Assembly (NCBI GenBank): GCA_030017655.1
Contig: JASEIM010000025.1
Coordinates: 1-24,246, forward strand
DNA from: Methanobacterium sp.
GTDB taxonomy: Archaea; Methanobacteriota; Methanobacteria; Methanobacteriales; Methanobacteriaceae
Length of the DNA: 24,246 nucleotides
Reading direction: 5' to 3'
This document shows, one piece after another, positions 15,130-22,764 of this stretch. The first letter of the stretch is position 1, and every line of letters begins with the position of its first letter. The translations under genes were made by a program, and so were the position numbers. Below the pieces are notes generated by a model. The model was not told the origin of the DNA. It worked only from the letters and a program-made list of their open reading frames with translations, and searched no databases.

Positions 15130-16227
15130 ATGAAAATTGGAATTGTTGTTCATGGACCATTTATTGTTGATTCTGGTTATGCTGAGAAAATTTTAAAGCT
15201 ACTCAACAATTATGGAGAAGTTAAAGCCCGTTTAGGAGGTACAATGGGTAGAACTGCTGTCCACGACGCAGGACTTGAGGATAAAATTGATATAAGCAGA
15301 AAACTTCTTCCAAGCGAATCAATAGATAAATTTGCAGATGAAAAGTATGATGTTATTTTTTTAATAAACTATGGAAAATCTTCCGTAACTGGTCATGCAT
15401 TTGGATTTAAAGTATATAACCGATGCAAGGGCAATCCTCCTTTAATTCAGATTGAAAGGCCTGGAGAAACAGATGGAAGTGTAGTACCCTGGACCAAATC
15501 ATTAGAGGGGCTTGGTGAAAAGATTTCCAAAGATTTGAATCTTCAAGTAGTTGATCCTCAGATAATAAAAGAAAAAATGGCTTCAAATAAAGTAAGTAAA
15601 ACCGAAAGAGCTGTTGCAGGAGTTTCTCTTGGGGAAAATATATTTGTAAATGGAATTGTTATTGGTAAATCAACATCGTGCGATGTTACTCTAATTGCAG
15701 AAAATGGCATTATAACTGAAATAAAAGGTGGGAATATTAAAGAACATGGAGTAGAGAAACTCGGTAAAGTAGATCTTGAAAAAGCAATAATTAAAACAGG
15801 ATTGCTTAGAAGATCTGAAGTTACTCCCCGTATACTTAAATCAGATAATAATCGAAAAAAACTTAATATAGCCTTCCTTAATCATGCAGCAGAAGATATT
15901 TACCAATTAAAAAATGCAGACTACGTCGTGACTGTGGGCGATGATACTACTCTTGTTGCTGGTGATATACTGTATAGATTTGACGTTCCTGTAATTGGTA
16001 TTACTGATGGGGACATTGATAAAGTTGTGGAAAAAGGGTTTAAAACAAAACGTTCATTCATAATTGAGCTTGAAAGAGGTCTGGATGACGTTATTGGTGA
16101 AAAAATTCATTCTGAACTTTTTAATGGAGAAGAAATCATTGAAATAGAAAATATCGAAAGTTTTAAAAATGAAATCTTACAGATTATAAATAATATTACC
16201 ACTTGCTATAAAATAAAAGAAAATTGA
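15130..16227 (+). CDS. DUF2117-family methanogen protein
   Basis: A 365-residue protein of a family (DUF2117) that I know only from methanogens and close relatives, with no established function. It starts MKIGIVVHGPFIVDSGYAEKILKLL and has LGGTMGRTAVHDAGL (about 36-50) and FLINYGKSSVTGHAFG. Near the C terminus, VVTVGDDTTLVAGDILYRFDVPVIGITDGD looks like a nucleotide- or sugar-binding loop followed by a Rossmann-like strand. It is cytoplasmic, with no membrane segments. It is the first gene of the tightly packed marker unit: mmp2 begins 9 bases after its stop and the mmp2 ribosome site overlaps that stop. No ribosome site precedes the ATG, consistent with a leaderless start just after a promoter in the preceding 90 bases. 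Confidence 0.75.
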   Translation: MKIGIVVHGPFIVDSGYAEKILKLLNNYGEVKARLGGTMGRTAVHDAGLEDKIDISRKLLPSESIDKFADEKYDVIFLINYGKSSVTGHAFGFKVYNRCKGNPPLIQIERPGETDGSVVPWTKSLEGLGEKISKDLNLQVVDPQIIKEKMASNKVSKTERAVAGVSLGENIFVNGIVIGKSTSCDVTLIAENGIITEIKGGNIKEHGVEKLGKVDLEKAIIKTGLLRRSEVTPRILKSDNNRKKLNIAFLNHAAEDIYQLKNADYVVTVGDDTTLVAGDILYRFDVPVIGITDGDIDKVVEKGFKTKRSFIIELERGLDDVIGEKIHSELFNGEEIIEIENIESFKNEILQIINNITTCYKIKEN

Positions 16228-16236
16228 GGTGTACAA

Positions 16237-17235
16237 GTGGATTTAAACGATCTTATTATTTCCCTTAAGAATTTTGAAGGGATTACAAGAAAAAATCCTA
16301 TAAAAAATATAACCAATATCTTAAAAGATACATATAATATCGCTGGAAAAACTGTTTTAAGTTTTGGAGACGATGCATCTGCATTGGATATTGGGAACAA
16401 TAAATTAGTTCTTCTTGCAGCCGATGGAATGTGGGGGAAGCTTATGGAAGCCGATCCACGCTGGGCTGGATACTGTTCTGTTTTAGTTAATGTAAATGAT
16501 ATTGCTGCAATGGGTGGCGAGCCTATTGGTATGACCAACGTTCTTTCAACTTCTGATGATGATATACGCCGTGAAATACTCTTAGGAATTAAAGAAGGAG
16601 TTGAAAAATTCGGCGTTCCGATGGTGGGGGGTCATTTTCATCCTGATACACCATACAATGCACTGGATGTTTCAATTACTGGAATTATAGATAGAAATGA
16701 CGTTATAACAAGTTGTGATGCGAAAGTTGGAGATAAAATCATAATCGCAATAGATATTGACGGTAAAATGCATCCCAAGTTCAATCTGAACTGGGATACA
16801 ACAACAATGAAAAGTTCCCAGCTTGTGCAGGATCAGATAAAAATGATGAATAAAATAGCAAAAGAACATCTTGTTACTTCTGGGCGTGATATTAGTAATC
16901 CGGGAGCTCTTGGTACTCTTGGAATGCTCCTTGAAGCATCTGATGTAGGAGCATCAGTTGAAATTGAAAAAATACCAAGAAATGAGAACGTAGAATGGGA
17001 ACAATGGCTTAAATTATATCCTGGAGCAGGATTTGTATTAACTGCGCGAAAAGAAAATGTGGATAGATGTATAGAATTGCTTGAAGAAGTTAATATCAAA
17101 TCATGTGTTGTTGGAGAAATAATTGAAGATAAAAAACTTTATGTATCTTTTAATGGTCAGAAAGGAATATTATTTGACTTTAAAGATGATGAAATAATGG
17201 GCTTTAAAGAGGAAAGATCTTCTGAGGAGATTTAA
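16237..17235 (+). CDS. mmp2: methanogenesis marker protein 2 (PurM/SelD-like)
   Basis: A 332-residue protein of the AIR synthase/selenophosphate synthetase-related superfamily. GDDASAL (44-50), NVNDIAAMGGEPIGMT (85-100) and VGGHFHPDTPYNALDVSITG (130-149) are the ATP-phosphate and metal-binding segments. It should bind ATP and could phosphorylate a small substrate, but the substrate is unknown. The family occurs in essentially all methanogens, hence the marker name. The start is GTG, with GAGGTG six bases before it, overlapping the DUF2117 stop. Its TAA shares one base with the ATG of mmp3, so translation of the two is coupled. Confidence 0.88.
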   Translation: MDLNDLIISLKNFEGITRKNPIKNITNILKDTYNIAGKTVLSFGDDASALDIGNNKLVLLAADGMWGKLMEADPRWAGYCSVLVNVNDIAAMGGEPIGMTNVLSTSDDDIRREILLGIKEGVEKFGVPMVGGHFHPDTPYNALDVSITGIIDRNDVITSCDAKVGDKIIIAIDIDGKMHPKFNLNWDTTTMKSSQLVQDQIKMMNKIAKEHLVTSGRDISNPGALGTLGMLLEASDVGASVEIEKIPRNENVEWEQWLKLYPGAGFVLTARKENVDRCIELLEEVNIKSCVVGEIIEDKKLYVSFNGQKGILFDFKDDEIMGFKEERSSEEI

Positions 17236-18770
17236 TGATTGTAAGGGTCAATGGAGAAGAAATAGGCCTTCCTGAAGGCTCCACAATTAGAGATGCAATT
17301 GAAACAGCGGAAGCACCATACATTGAAGGTTGCATTCTATCTGTAATAAAGGGTAAAGAAGAAGTGGAAAAACATGTTAATAAATATAAAATAAAAACCA
17401 GTAAAGGAAGCGTGATTATAGAATTACTGGAAGATGGGCCTTCAAATTTAACAGATACATGGAAACAGAAGTATAAAGAGTTTGAAAATCTAAGAATAAG
17501 ATGGATTACTTCAAATGAAGTTTCATTAGGGCCAGTTAAAACTGATTTAATCCCTACAAAGGATGAGCATGAATATTTCCCATGGGAGGTTATAGTAAGT
17601 CTTTCAGGATTCACTGCAGATTCAACACATATTATTCTAAGCAAATCAAAACATAAAGGAGTTTATGGCGTTCCAGAGGGAAATAGGGGTGTTTTTGCCC
17701 GAATAATTGGAGGGAAAAGAACTGTATTCAATCTTACTGATGATGATTTTATAAAAGAAATAAAACCTGTCATTGAACGCAGAAGTACTGTAAAAAGCGC
17801 TTCAATAATTGATTTAAATACTCCTGTAGAAGAAGGAAATGAAATATTTACCTATGTCCTTGTTAAACCCGAATTTAAATCTCCAAGTTCTGTTGAACAC
17901 TTCTTTGCTCTTTCTGAAGGAGGTAAAATAAGGGTTGATTATGAATCCAATTCATTTATAGGTTTCTATAAACTGCATGGCCTTGAAAAAAGTGCAGAAC
18001 TAATAGATCAAAGAAATAGAGGGACTGTAACACTTAGAAATAAGGGTAAAGGAGTGGGAAAAGTCTATATTTACCGAGAAGACAGGGTATCAGCACCTTC
18101 CCATACCATCATTGGACATGTTGAAAAAGGGATGCAAATCCTGGATATAGCAAATGCAGGGGATTTGATTACATTTAAATCAGACCCTGAGAGAATAATG
18201 ACCCTTTCTATGACTCAAAAAGAAGCAGAAGAATACCTATCATCCAAAGGAATAGAACAGATACGTGAGGGTCTTACCGAAGATGATGCAATAGTTGTAG
18301 GACAGGACCCGGCTTTTACCATGGACATCATCGATAAAAAGAAAGTTACCACCATGGGGATTGATAAAAATAAAATAATTCAAATCGAAATAGATCCGAC
18401 TGCCCATAGATCTTCATGGTACTTCCAGAAACTTACAGGGCTTCTTGATTCGCCAGTAGGATCCCTTAAAGTTCATTTCGCCTTCCCCGGAATGAAGGTT
18501 ATTATGTTCCAGGGAAGTTCAAAAGATGCAAAGGGGCTTGTTCCAGAGAATACCCCACAAAAATGTGTAAGTACTGGTGAAATAGGAATAACAAACATGT
18601 CTCGTAGACATATTGGAATGGTCGGAGTAAGATTTGAAGATAATGATGAATATGGGCCGACAGGAGAACCATTTGGAGGAACTAACATAGTTGGTAGAGT
18701 GGTTAAGGGTCTTGAAAATCTTGAAAAATTAAAAGAGGGAGATGTGGTTTATGTCACAACAAAACTCTGA
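17235..18770 (+). CDS. mmp3: methanogenesis marker protein 3, MCR activation complex subunit
   Basis: A 511-residue protein conserved in methanogens. From my recollection of published work in Methanococcus maripaludis, Mmp3 co-purifies with McrC, Mmp7, Mmp17 and component A2 in the complex that reduces Ni of coenzyme F430 in MCR with ATP. The N terminus (about 1-70, MIVRVNGEEIGLPEGSTIRDAI) looks like a ubiquitin-like beta-grasp domain of the ThiS/MoaD type, without the Gly-Gly tail. The C-terminal third (about 410-511) resembles a cyclophilin-like barrel: MKVIMFQGSS, CVSTGEIGITNMSRRHIGMVGVRF, GPTGEPFGGTNIVGRV. There are only two cysteines, Cys33 and Cys444, which are candidate cluster ligands. 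It overlaps mmp2 by one base and mmp6 by 20. Confidence 0.92.
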   Translation: MIVRVNGEEIGLPEGSTIRDAIETAEAPYIEGCILSVIKGKEEVEKHVNKYKIKTSKGSVIIELLEDGPSNLTDTWKQKYKEFENLRIRWITSNEVSLGPVKTDLIPTKDEHEYFPWEVIVSLSGFTADSTHIILSKSKHKGVYGVPEGNRGVFARIIGGKRTVFNLTDDDFIKEIKPVIERRSTVKSASIIDLNTPVEEGNEIFTYVLVKPEFKSPSSVEHFFALSEGGKIRVDYESNSFIGFYKLHGLEKSAELIDQRNRGTVTLRNKGKGVGKVYIYREDRVSAPSHTIIGHVEKGMQILDIANAGDLITFKSDPERIMTLSMTQKEAEEYLSSKGIEQIREGLTEDDAIVVGQDPAFTMDIIDKKKVTTMGIDKNKIIQIEIDPTAHRSSWYFQKLTGLLDSPVGSLKVHFAFPGMKVIMFQGSSKDAKGLVPENTPQKCVSTGEIGITNMSRRHIGMVGVRFEDNDEYGPTGEPFGGTNIVGRVVKGLENLEKLKEGDVVYVTTKL

Positions 18771-19185
18771 AGATTCTAATGTAACTCGGATGATAATACT
18801 TGGACCTTCTGCGCAGATAAATCCGTCAGAACTTGTCCAGAAGCTCCATATGCTAGAATTACCACTTACAATTAAATCAACGTGCTACGGAGCAATAATT
18901 CATGGGGATGAAAAGATTGTAAAAGATGCTATGGAAAGAATAAGGAAACATGATCCCTACAACATCTTTACAAAGGATAGAGGGTTTCCTCCAGGAGATC
19001 CAAGGCGTTGCAGAGCTAAAAGAGGGGCAGCACGGGAAGGATTTCATCAGCTTGAAAAAGAATTTGAACTTCTTGACTGTGTAAGAGAAGCACTTGAAAA
19101 TCCTAGAGAAGTTCATGTTGAAAAACCAAAGAAAATCACTCCAGATTCTCTTAAAAAAGTTATTATTGAATGCGAAAAAGAGTAA
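18751..19185 (+). CDS. mmp6: methanogenesis marker protein 6
   Basis: A 144-residue methanogen-specific protein. A first part, RMIILGPSAQINPSELVQKLHMLELPLTIKSTCYGAIIHGDEKIV (13-57), looks like a small alpha/beta domain. It is followed by the very conserved RKHDPYNIFTKDRGFPPGDPRRCRAKRGAAREGFHQLEKEFELL (about 65-108) and a short helical end. Cysteines are at 45, 87, 110 and 141. No activity is known; the position in the operon suggests a role in making or activating MCR. I start at the ATG at 18751, since GAGGGAG is about 9 bases before it, rather than at the in-frame ATG at 18742, which is too close to that site. The start lies within mmp3, so the two are translationally coupled. Confidence 0.88.
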   Translation: MSQQNSEDSNVTRMIILGPSAQINPSELVQKLHMLELPLTIKSTCYGAIIHGDEKIVKDAMERIRKHDPYNIFTKDRGFPPGDPRRCRAKRGAAREGFHQLEKEFELLDCVREALENPREVHVEKPKKITPDSLKKVIIECEKE

Positions 19186-19240
19186 TCAATAAAATAAGTT
19201 TATTATGTAATATAAACAATATTAGTTGAGGAATGATAAA

Positions 19241-19615
19241 ATGCAGATAACTCCTTTCTCTAAAGGTGAAGAAATAGCGCCAATTGCGCTTGCAGTTCAT
19301 GAACTTGTAAACAGACTCCCCACAACAATGCGTACCCAGAATTGTAATGGGGTTAGAATTGAAGATGGAGAAATTATTGATTATAATTATACTGGTCCTG
19401 TTTTAGAAAAAGTACTGAATGAAGGTAAAATTACTCATACAATCCCAGAACGCGGCCCTTATACAGGAATTCCTGTAATTGTCGTTCCAATAAAAGAAAA
19501 TAACCAAGTTATTTGTGTAATAGGGCTTATTGACATAACTAAAGGAATATTCAGTGATCTTATGGAGATCACAAGAAGACCTGGACACACAGATCATAAG
19601 GAGGAGTTTTATTGA
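19241..19615 (+). CDS. DUF2111-family methanogen protein
   Basis: A 124-residue protein of the DUF2111 family, restricted to methanogens as far as I know, and uncharacterised. It begins MQITPFSKGEEIAPIALAVHELVNRLPTTMRTQN and continues with strands GVRIEDGEIIDYNYTGPVLEKVL, GIPVIVVPIK and QVICVIGLIDIT, a layout like a PAS- or GAF-like sensory fold. The C terminus is HTDHKEEFY. I choose the ATG at 19241, with GAGG nine bases before it; an in-frame TTG at 19226 would place the start on top of that site. A 55-base AT-rich gap separates it from mmp6. Its stop overlaps the TTG start of mmp5 by 4 bases, so the two are coupled and may act together. Confidence 0.8.
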   Translation: MQITPFSKGEEIAPIALAVHELVNRLPTTMRTQNCNGVRIEDGEIIDYNYTGPVLEKVLNEGKITHTIPERGPYTGIPVIVVPIKENNQVICVIGLIDITKGIFSDLMEITRRPGHTDHKEEFY

Positions 19616-20058
19616 AAATAGCTATATTTCCTCCAAATTCATTAATCTTAGCTGATTTAGTGGAGAGGAAGGGGCATGAAGCTCTTGCATTACAAAAAGA
19701 AATAAGAAAAAAGGTTATAGATCCAGAAATTGATTCACCACCATTTAATATTACAGAAGAAGAGCCAATAAAAGGCCTTAAATATGCTGCAATTGAAGTT
19801 CCATCAGGTGTAAGGGGTAGAATGGCCATATTTGGTCCTTTAATTGATGAAGCTGATGCTGCAATCATAATGGAAGAAGCACCCTATGGATTTGGATGTG
19901 TAGGATGTGCAAGGACAAATGAACTATCAATGTACTATCTAAGAAAGAAAGATATTCCAATTCTTGAACTTCAATATCCTACAACAAGGGAAGAGGCAAT
20001 AGAAATGGTAAATACAATTAACACTTTTTTAGATGAACTGGAGGAAAAAAATGGTTAA
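19612..20058 (+). CDS. mmp5: methanogenesis marker protein 5
   Basis: A 148-residue methanogen marker protein, starting at TTG: AAGGAGGAG lies well placed before it and the start overlaps the DUF2111 stop as TTGA. It begins KIAIFPPNSLILADLVERKGHEALALQKEIRKKV, has YAAIEVPSGVRGRMAIFGPLIDEADAAIIMEEAPYGFGCVGCARTNEL (about 59-105) and ends in a helix. The CVGC pair (Cys96, Cys99) next to Gly-rich turns is the only obvious metal or redox site. The fold looks like an alpha/beta domain similar to the N-terminal part of some activase or methyltransferase-activating proteins, but I cannot assign activity. Its last 8 bases overlap mmp15. Confidence 0.88.
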   Translation: MKIAIFPPNSLILADLVERKGHEALALQKEIRKKVIDPEIDSPPFNITEEEPIKGLKYAAIEVPSGVRGRMAIFGPLIDEADAAIIMEEAPYGFGCVGCARTNELSMYYLRKKDIPILELQYPTTREEAIEMVNTINTFLDELEEKNG

Positions 20059-21280
20059 AATAGCCCAAATATCATGCGGAACAGAATATAGTGGTATTCA
20101 AAAGGAAATTGAAAAAGCTGCTGAGACATTTGGCGCTGAAATCGTCATTCCAGAAGCAGATTTAGATTATATTGATGAAGCTTACCATAAATTTGGTTTT
20201 AATGCTGCAAGTTCAAGCATAAGGTTAATGATTGCCAGAGCAATGTCCATTGTTGAAGGAAAAGCAGATGCTGATGCTGTATTTATAGGAACATGCTTTA
20301 GGTGTGCAGAAGGAGCTCTGGTTAGGAATGAAGTAAGACGATTTATACAGCAAAACACAAATTTACCGGTTGTAACTTATTCTTTTACTGAAAGAACAAA
20401 AGCTGACGAGCTTTTCATCAGGATGGAAGCATTATCTACAATCGTAGATAGAAAAAGTTTACTTGCACGTGAAAAGCAGGATGGTCTTACCATTGGAATA
20501 GATTCCGGTTCAACAACCACAAAAGTTGTTTTAATGGAAAATAACAAGATAATTGGTACTGGTTGGCTTCCAACCACAGATGTTATCAAATCTGCCGAAG
20601 ATGGAATGGTCAGTGCATTTGAAGGAACAGGATATAAATTAGATGATGTTGATGGTATGGGTGTAACTGGATATGGTCGGTTAACCATAGGTAAACATTT
20701 TAATGCTGCTTTAATCCAGGAAGAGCTCAGTGTTAACTCAAAAGGAGCTGTTTACCTTGCAGATAGGCAAAAAGGCGAAGCAACAGTTCTCGATATTGGG
20801 GGAATGGATAACAAGGTTATTACAGTAAATGATGGAATACCCGATAATTTCACCATGGGGGGAATCTGTGCGGGAGCTTCAGGCCGATTTTTAGAAATAA
20901 CTGCAAGAAGACTTGGAGTTGACATAAGCGAGCTTGGAGGTCTGGCTTTAAAAGGTAATTATAAAAATGCGCTTTTAAACAGTTACTGTATCGTATTTGG
21001 TATACAGGATCTGGTTACATCACTTGCTGCGGGAGGTACTAAAGAAGATGTAGCATCTGCTGCATGTTATTCTGTTGCCGAGCAAGTTTATGAACAGCAG
21101 CTTCAAGAAATTGATGTCAGAGAGCCAATTATTCAAGTAGGAGGAACTTCTTTAATTGAAGGTCTCGTTGAAGCCGTAAGTACCATTCTTGGAGGAATTG
21201 AAGTAATAGTGCCTGAAAATTCCCAGCACATAGGTGCTGTTGGTGCGGCACTTTTAGTGTCTGGTTTAGGAAAAGAATAG
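20051..21280 (+). CDS. mmp15: methanogenesis marker protein 15, BadF/HgdC-type ATPase
   Basis: A 409-residue protein. Residues about 145-405 form an ASKHA-fold ATPase of the BadF/BadG/HgdC type: phosphate loop IGIDSGSTTTKVVLM (148-162), second loop VLDIGGMDNKVI (247-258), GGICAGASGRFLEI (270-283) and GGTSLIEGLVEAV (364-376). Cys273 and Cys313 are at the places where HgdC-type activators hold a [4Fe-4S] cluster shared between two subunits. Such proteins push electrons to very low potential with ATP. The N-terminal 140 residues are an extra domain with Cys9, Cys82 and Cys85 (ISCGTEYSGIQKE, GTCFRCAEGALVRNEV). The start at 20051 has GGAGG six bases before it; the in-frame ATG at 20033 lies upstream of that site. 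It overlaps mmp5 by 8 bases. Confidence 0.92.
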   Translation: MVKIAQISCGTEYSGIQKEIEKAAETFGAEIVIPEADLDYIDEAYHKFGFNAASSSIRLMIARAMSIVEGKADADAVFIGTCFRCAEGALVRNEVRRFIQQNTNLPVVTYSFTERTKADELFIRMEALSTIVDRKSLLAREKQDGLTIGIDSGSTTTKVVLMENNKIIGTGWLPTTDVIKSAEDGMVSAFEGTGYKLDDVDGMGVTGYGRLTIGKHFNAALIQEELSVNSKGAVYLADRQKGEATVLDIGGMDNKVITVNDGIPDNFTMGGICAGASGRFLEITARRLGVDISELGGLALKGNYKNALLNSYCIVFGIQDLVTSLAAGGTKEDVASAACYSVAEQVYEQQLQEIDVREPIIQVGGTSLIEGLVEAVSTILGGIEVIVPENSQHIGAVGAALLVSGLGKE

Positions 21281-21294
21281 AGTGGAGAAAGCAA

Positions 21295-21846
21295 ATGTTA
21301 GTTGAATGTTATGATGAACAAGGCGCAGAAGTCTATGAGATGATAATAAAGCAAATAATGCAGGACGTTCAAGTAGGTCGTGCTATCAGTGATATGAAAG
21401 TATTCGTTGACCCAAGAGAACCCGTATTCATCATTGCAGTTAAATATGAAAAAGCAGCAGCTCCAATTACAATTGATGATTTTACTGAATATGAATACAA
21501 AAAAGAAGAAAATAAAACCCGTATAAGAGTTAAAGATGAGACTTATCTGCCTGAATTACTTCAAAAATTATGGGATACAGAAGGTAGAGAAAAAATAGAG
21601 CAGCCGAGCAGATTTGAAATCATAATAAATAATCCGGAAACTGAACTTAAGGGAATGGCTGTTCATGACCCTTCAGAAGACCTGAAAAAGAAATTATACG
21701 ATGCGATGTTCAGAATAATCCCTGAAGGATTTAAAGTGGTTGATCATAAATCAAAGGATAATATAATTTCCATGTTATGCTCTGATGAGATAATTAAAGA
21801 TGAATGGATTAAAAAAAGAGATAAGATGATTGAAGAGTTAGAATGA
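21295..21846 (+). CDS. mmp17: methanogenesis marker protein 17, MCR activation complex subunit
   Basis: A 183-residue methanogen protein, one of the subunits I recall as co-purifying with McrC, Mmp7, Mmp3 and A2 in the MCR activation complex. It begins MLVECYDEQGAEVYEMIIKQIMQDV, and alternates strands and helices throughout (VFIIAVKYEKAAAPITIDDF, SRFEIIINNPETELKGMAVHDPSEDLKKKLYDAMFRIIPEGFKVV). The only cysteines are Cys5 and Cys162, one near each end, as in Mmp3. Whether they hold a complex Fe-S cluster cannot be seen here. The ATG has GTGGAG eight bases before it. The gap to mmp15 is 14 bases, and nifB follows after 27. Confidence 0.9.
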   Translation: MLVECYDEQGAEVYEMIIKQIMQDVQVGRAISDMKVFVDPREPVFIIAVKYEKAAAPITIDDFTEYEYKKEENKTRIRVKDETYLPELLQKLWDTEGREKIEQPSRFEIIINNPETELKGMAVHDPSEDLKKKLYDAMFRIIPEGFKVVDHKSKDNIISMLCSDEIIKDEWIKKRDKMIEELE

Positions 21847-21873
21847 TGAAAATACTTACTTGGAGGTAAAGTA

Positions 21874-22725
21874 ATGAAAGAAAGTAAATTTGCCCACATG
21901 ACAAAGGTGCATCCCTGTTTCAATGAAAAAATGCACGATAAAGTTGGAAGAATCCATGTTCCTATTGCTCCTAAATGTAATATTCAATGTAATTTCTGTA
22001 CTAGAGATATAAACAAATGTGAAATGAGACCCGGAGTATCATCAAGAGTTATGAACGTAGATGATGCCATAGAACACGTTAGAAAAGTTACAAGCGAAAT
22101 GCCCATATCTGTTGTTGGTGTTGCAGGTCCCGGAGACGCTCTGTTTAATGAAGAAACATTTGAATTCTTTAAACGGGTTGATGAAGAATTCCCAGACTTA
22201 ATAAAATGTATGAGTACAAATGGACTCCTTTTACCTGATAAAGCAGATTTACTGGCAGAATTAAAGATAAACACCATAACAGTTACAGTGAATGCGATTG
22301 ATCCAGAAATTGGAAAAGAAATTTATGCAGGGGTCTTCTATGACGGTCAGATCTACAAAGGTAAAGAAGGATTTGAATTACTCTCTAAAAAACAACTTGA
22401 AGGGATAGAGAAGATATCGGAAAAAGGCATTGTCGTAAAAGTTAATGCGGTTCTAATTCCTGGATTAAATGAAGACCATATTGTAGATATAGCCAGAGAA
22501 GTTAAAAAAAGAGGTGCTTCACTTATGAATGTGATTCCATTAATTCCTCTTAACAAGTTCAAAGACCTGGAAAAGCCGGGCTGTGCACAAATAAGCAAAG
22601 TAAGAGATGAAGTTGAGGAAATAATCCCTGTTTTCAGAGCATGTACTCAATGCAGGGCTGACGCTTACGGAGTACCCGGTAAAGAAGATAAGCATCTAGA
22701 TATGACTCCAATGAGTCACTATTAA
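21874..22725 (+). CDS. nifB: NifB, radical SAM enzyme making the [8Fe-9S-C] cluster
   Basis: A 283-residue NifB core protein. NifB fuses two [4Fe-4S] units with a SAM-derived carbide and an extra sulfide to give the 8-iron NifB cofactor. It shows the family order: HPCFNEK with Cys15 (13-19), CNIQCNFC with the radical SAM cysteines 35, 39 and 42, Cys49 in CEMRPGV, SAM-binding strands VVGVAGPGDALFN and MSTNGLLL, VTVNAIDP, and the C-terminal pair ACTQCRADAYGVPG (Cys257, Cys260). The NifX-like domain of bacterial NifB is absent, as in other methanogens. GGAGGT precedes the ATG. It follows mmp17 with no nifHDKEN in the window, so here its cluster most likely serves the MCR activation complex, with nitrogenase as a possible second client if present elsewhere. 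Confidence 0.93.
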   Translation: MKESKFAHMTKVHPCFNEKMHDKVGRIHVPIAPKCNIQCNFCTRDINKCEMRPGVSSRVMNVDDAIEHVRKVTSEMPISVVGVAGPGDALFNEETFEFFKRVDEEFPDLIKCMSTNGLLLPDKADLLAELKINTITVTVNAIDPEIGKEIYAGVFYDGQIYKGKEGFELLSKKQLEGIEKISEKGIVVKVNAVLIPGLNEDHIVDIAREVKKRGASLMNVIPLIPLNKFKDLEKPGCAQISKVRDEVEEIIPVFRACTQCRADAYGVPGKEDKHLDMTPMSHY

Positions 22726-22764
22726 ACTATTCTTTTTATTTAAATCATTTTTAAGGTAATTAAT

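Noticed and set aside
21874..22725. nifB as evidence of a nitrogen fixation operon
   Set aside because: No nifH, D, K, E or N in the window, and flanking genes are methanogenesis markers. Nitrogenase elsewhere cannot be judged from here.
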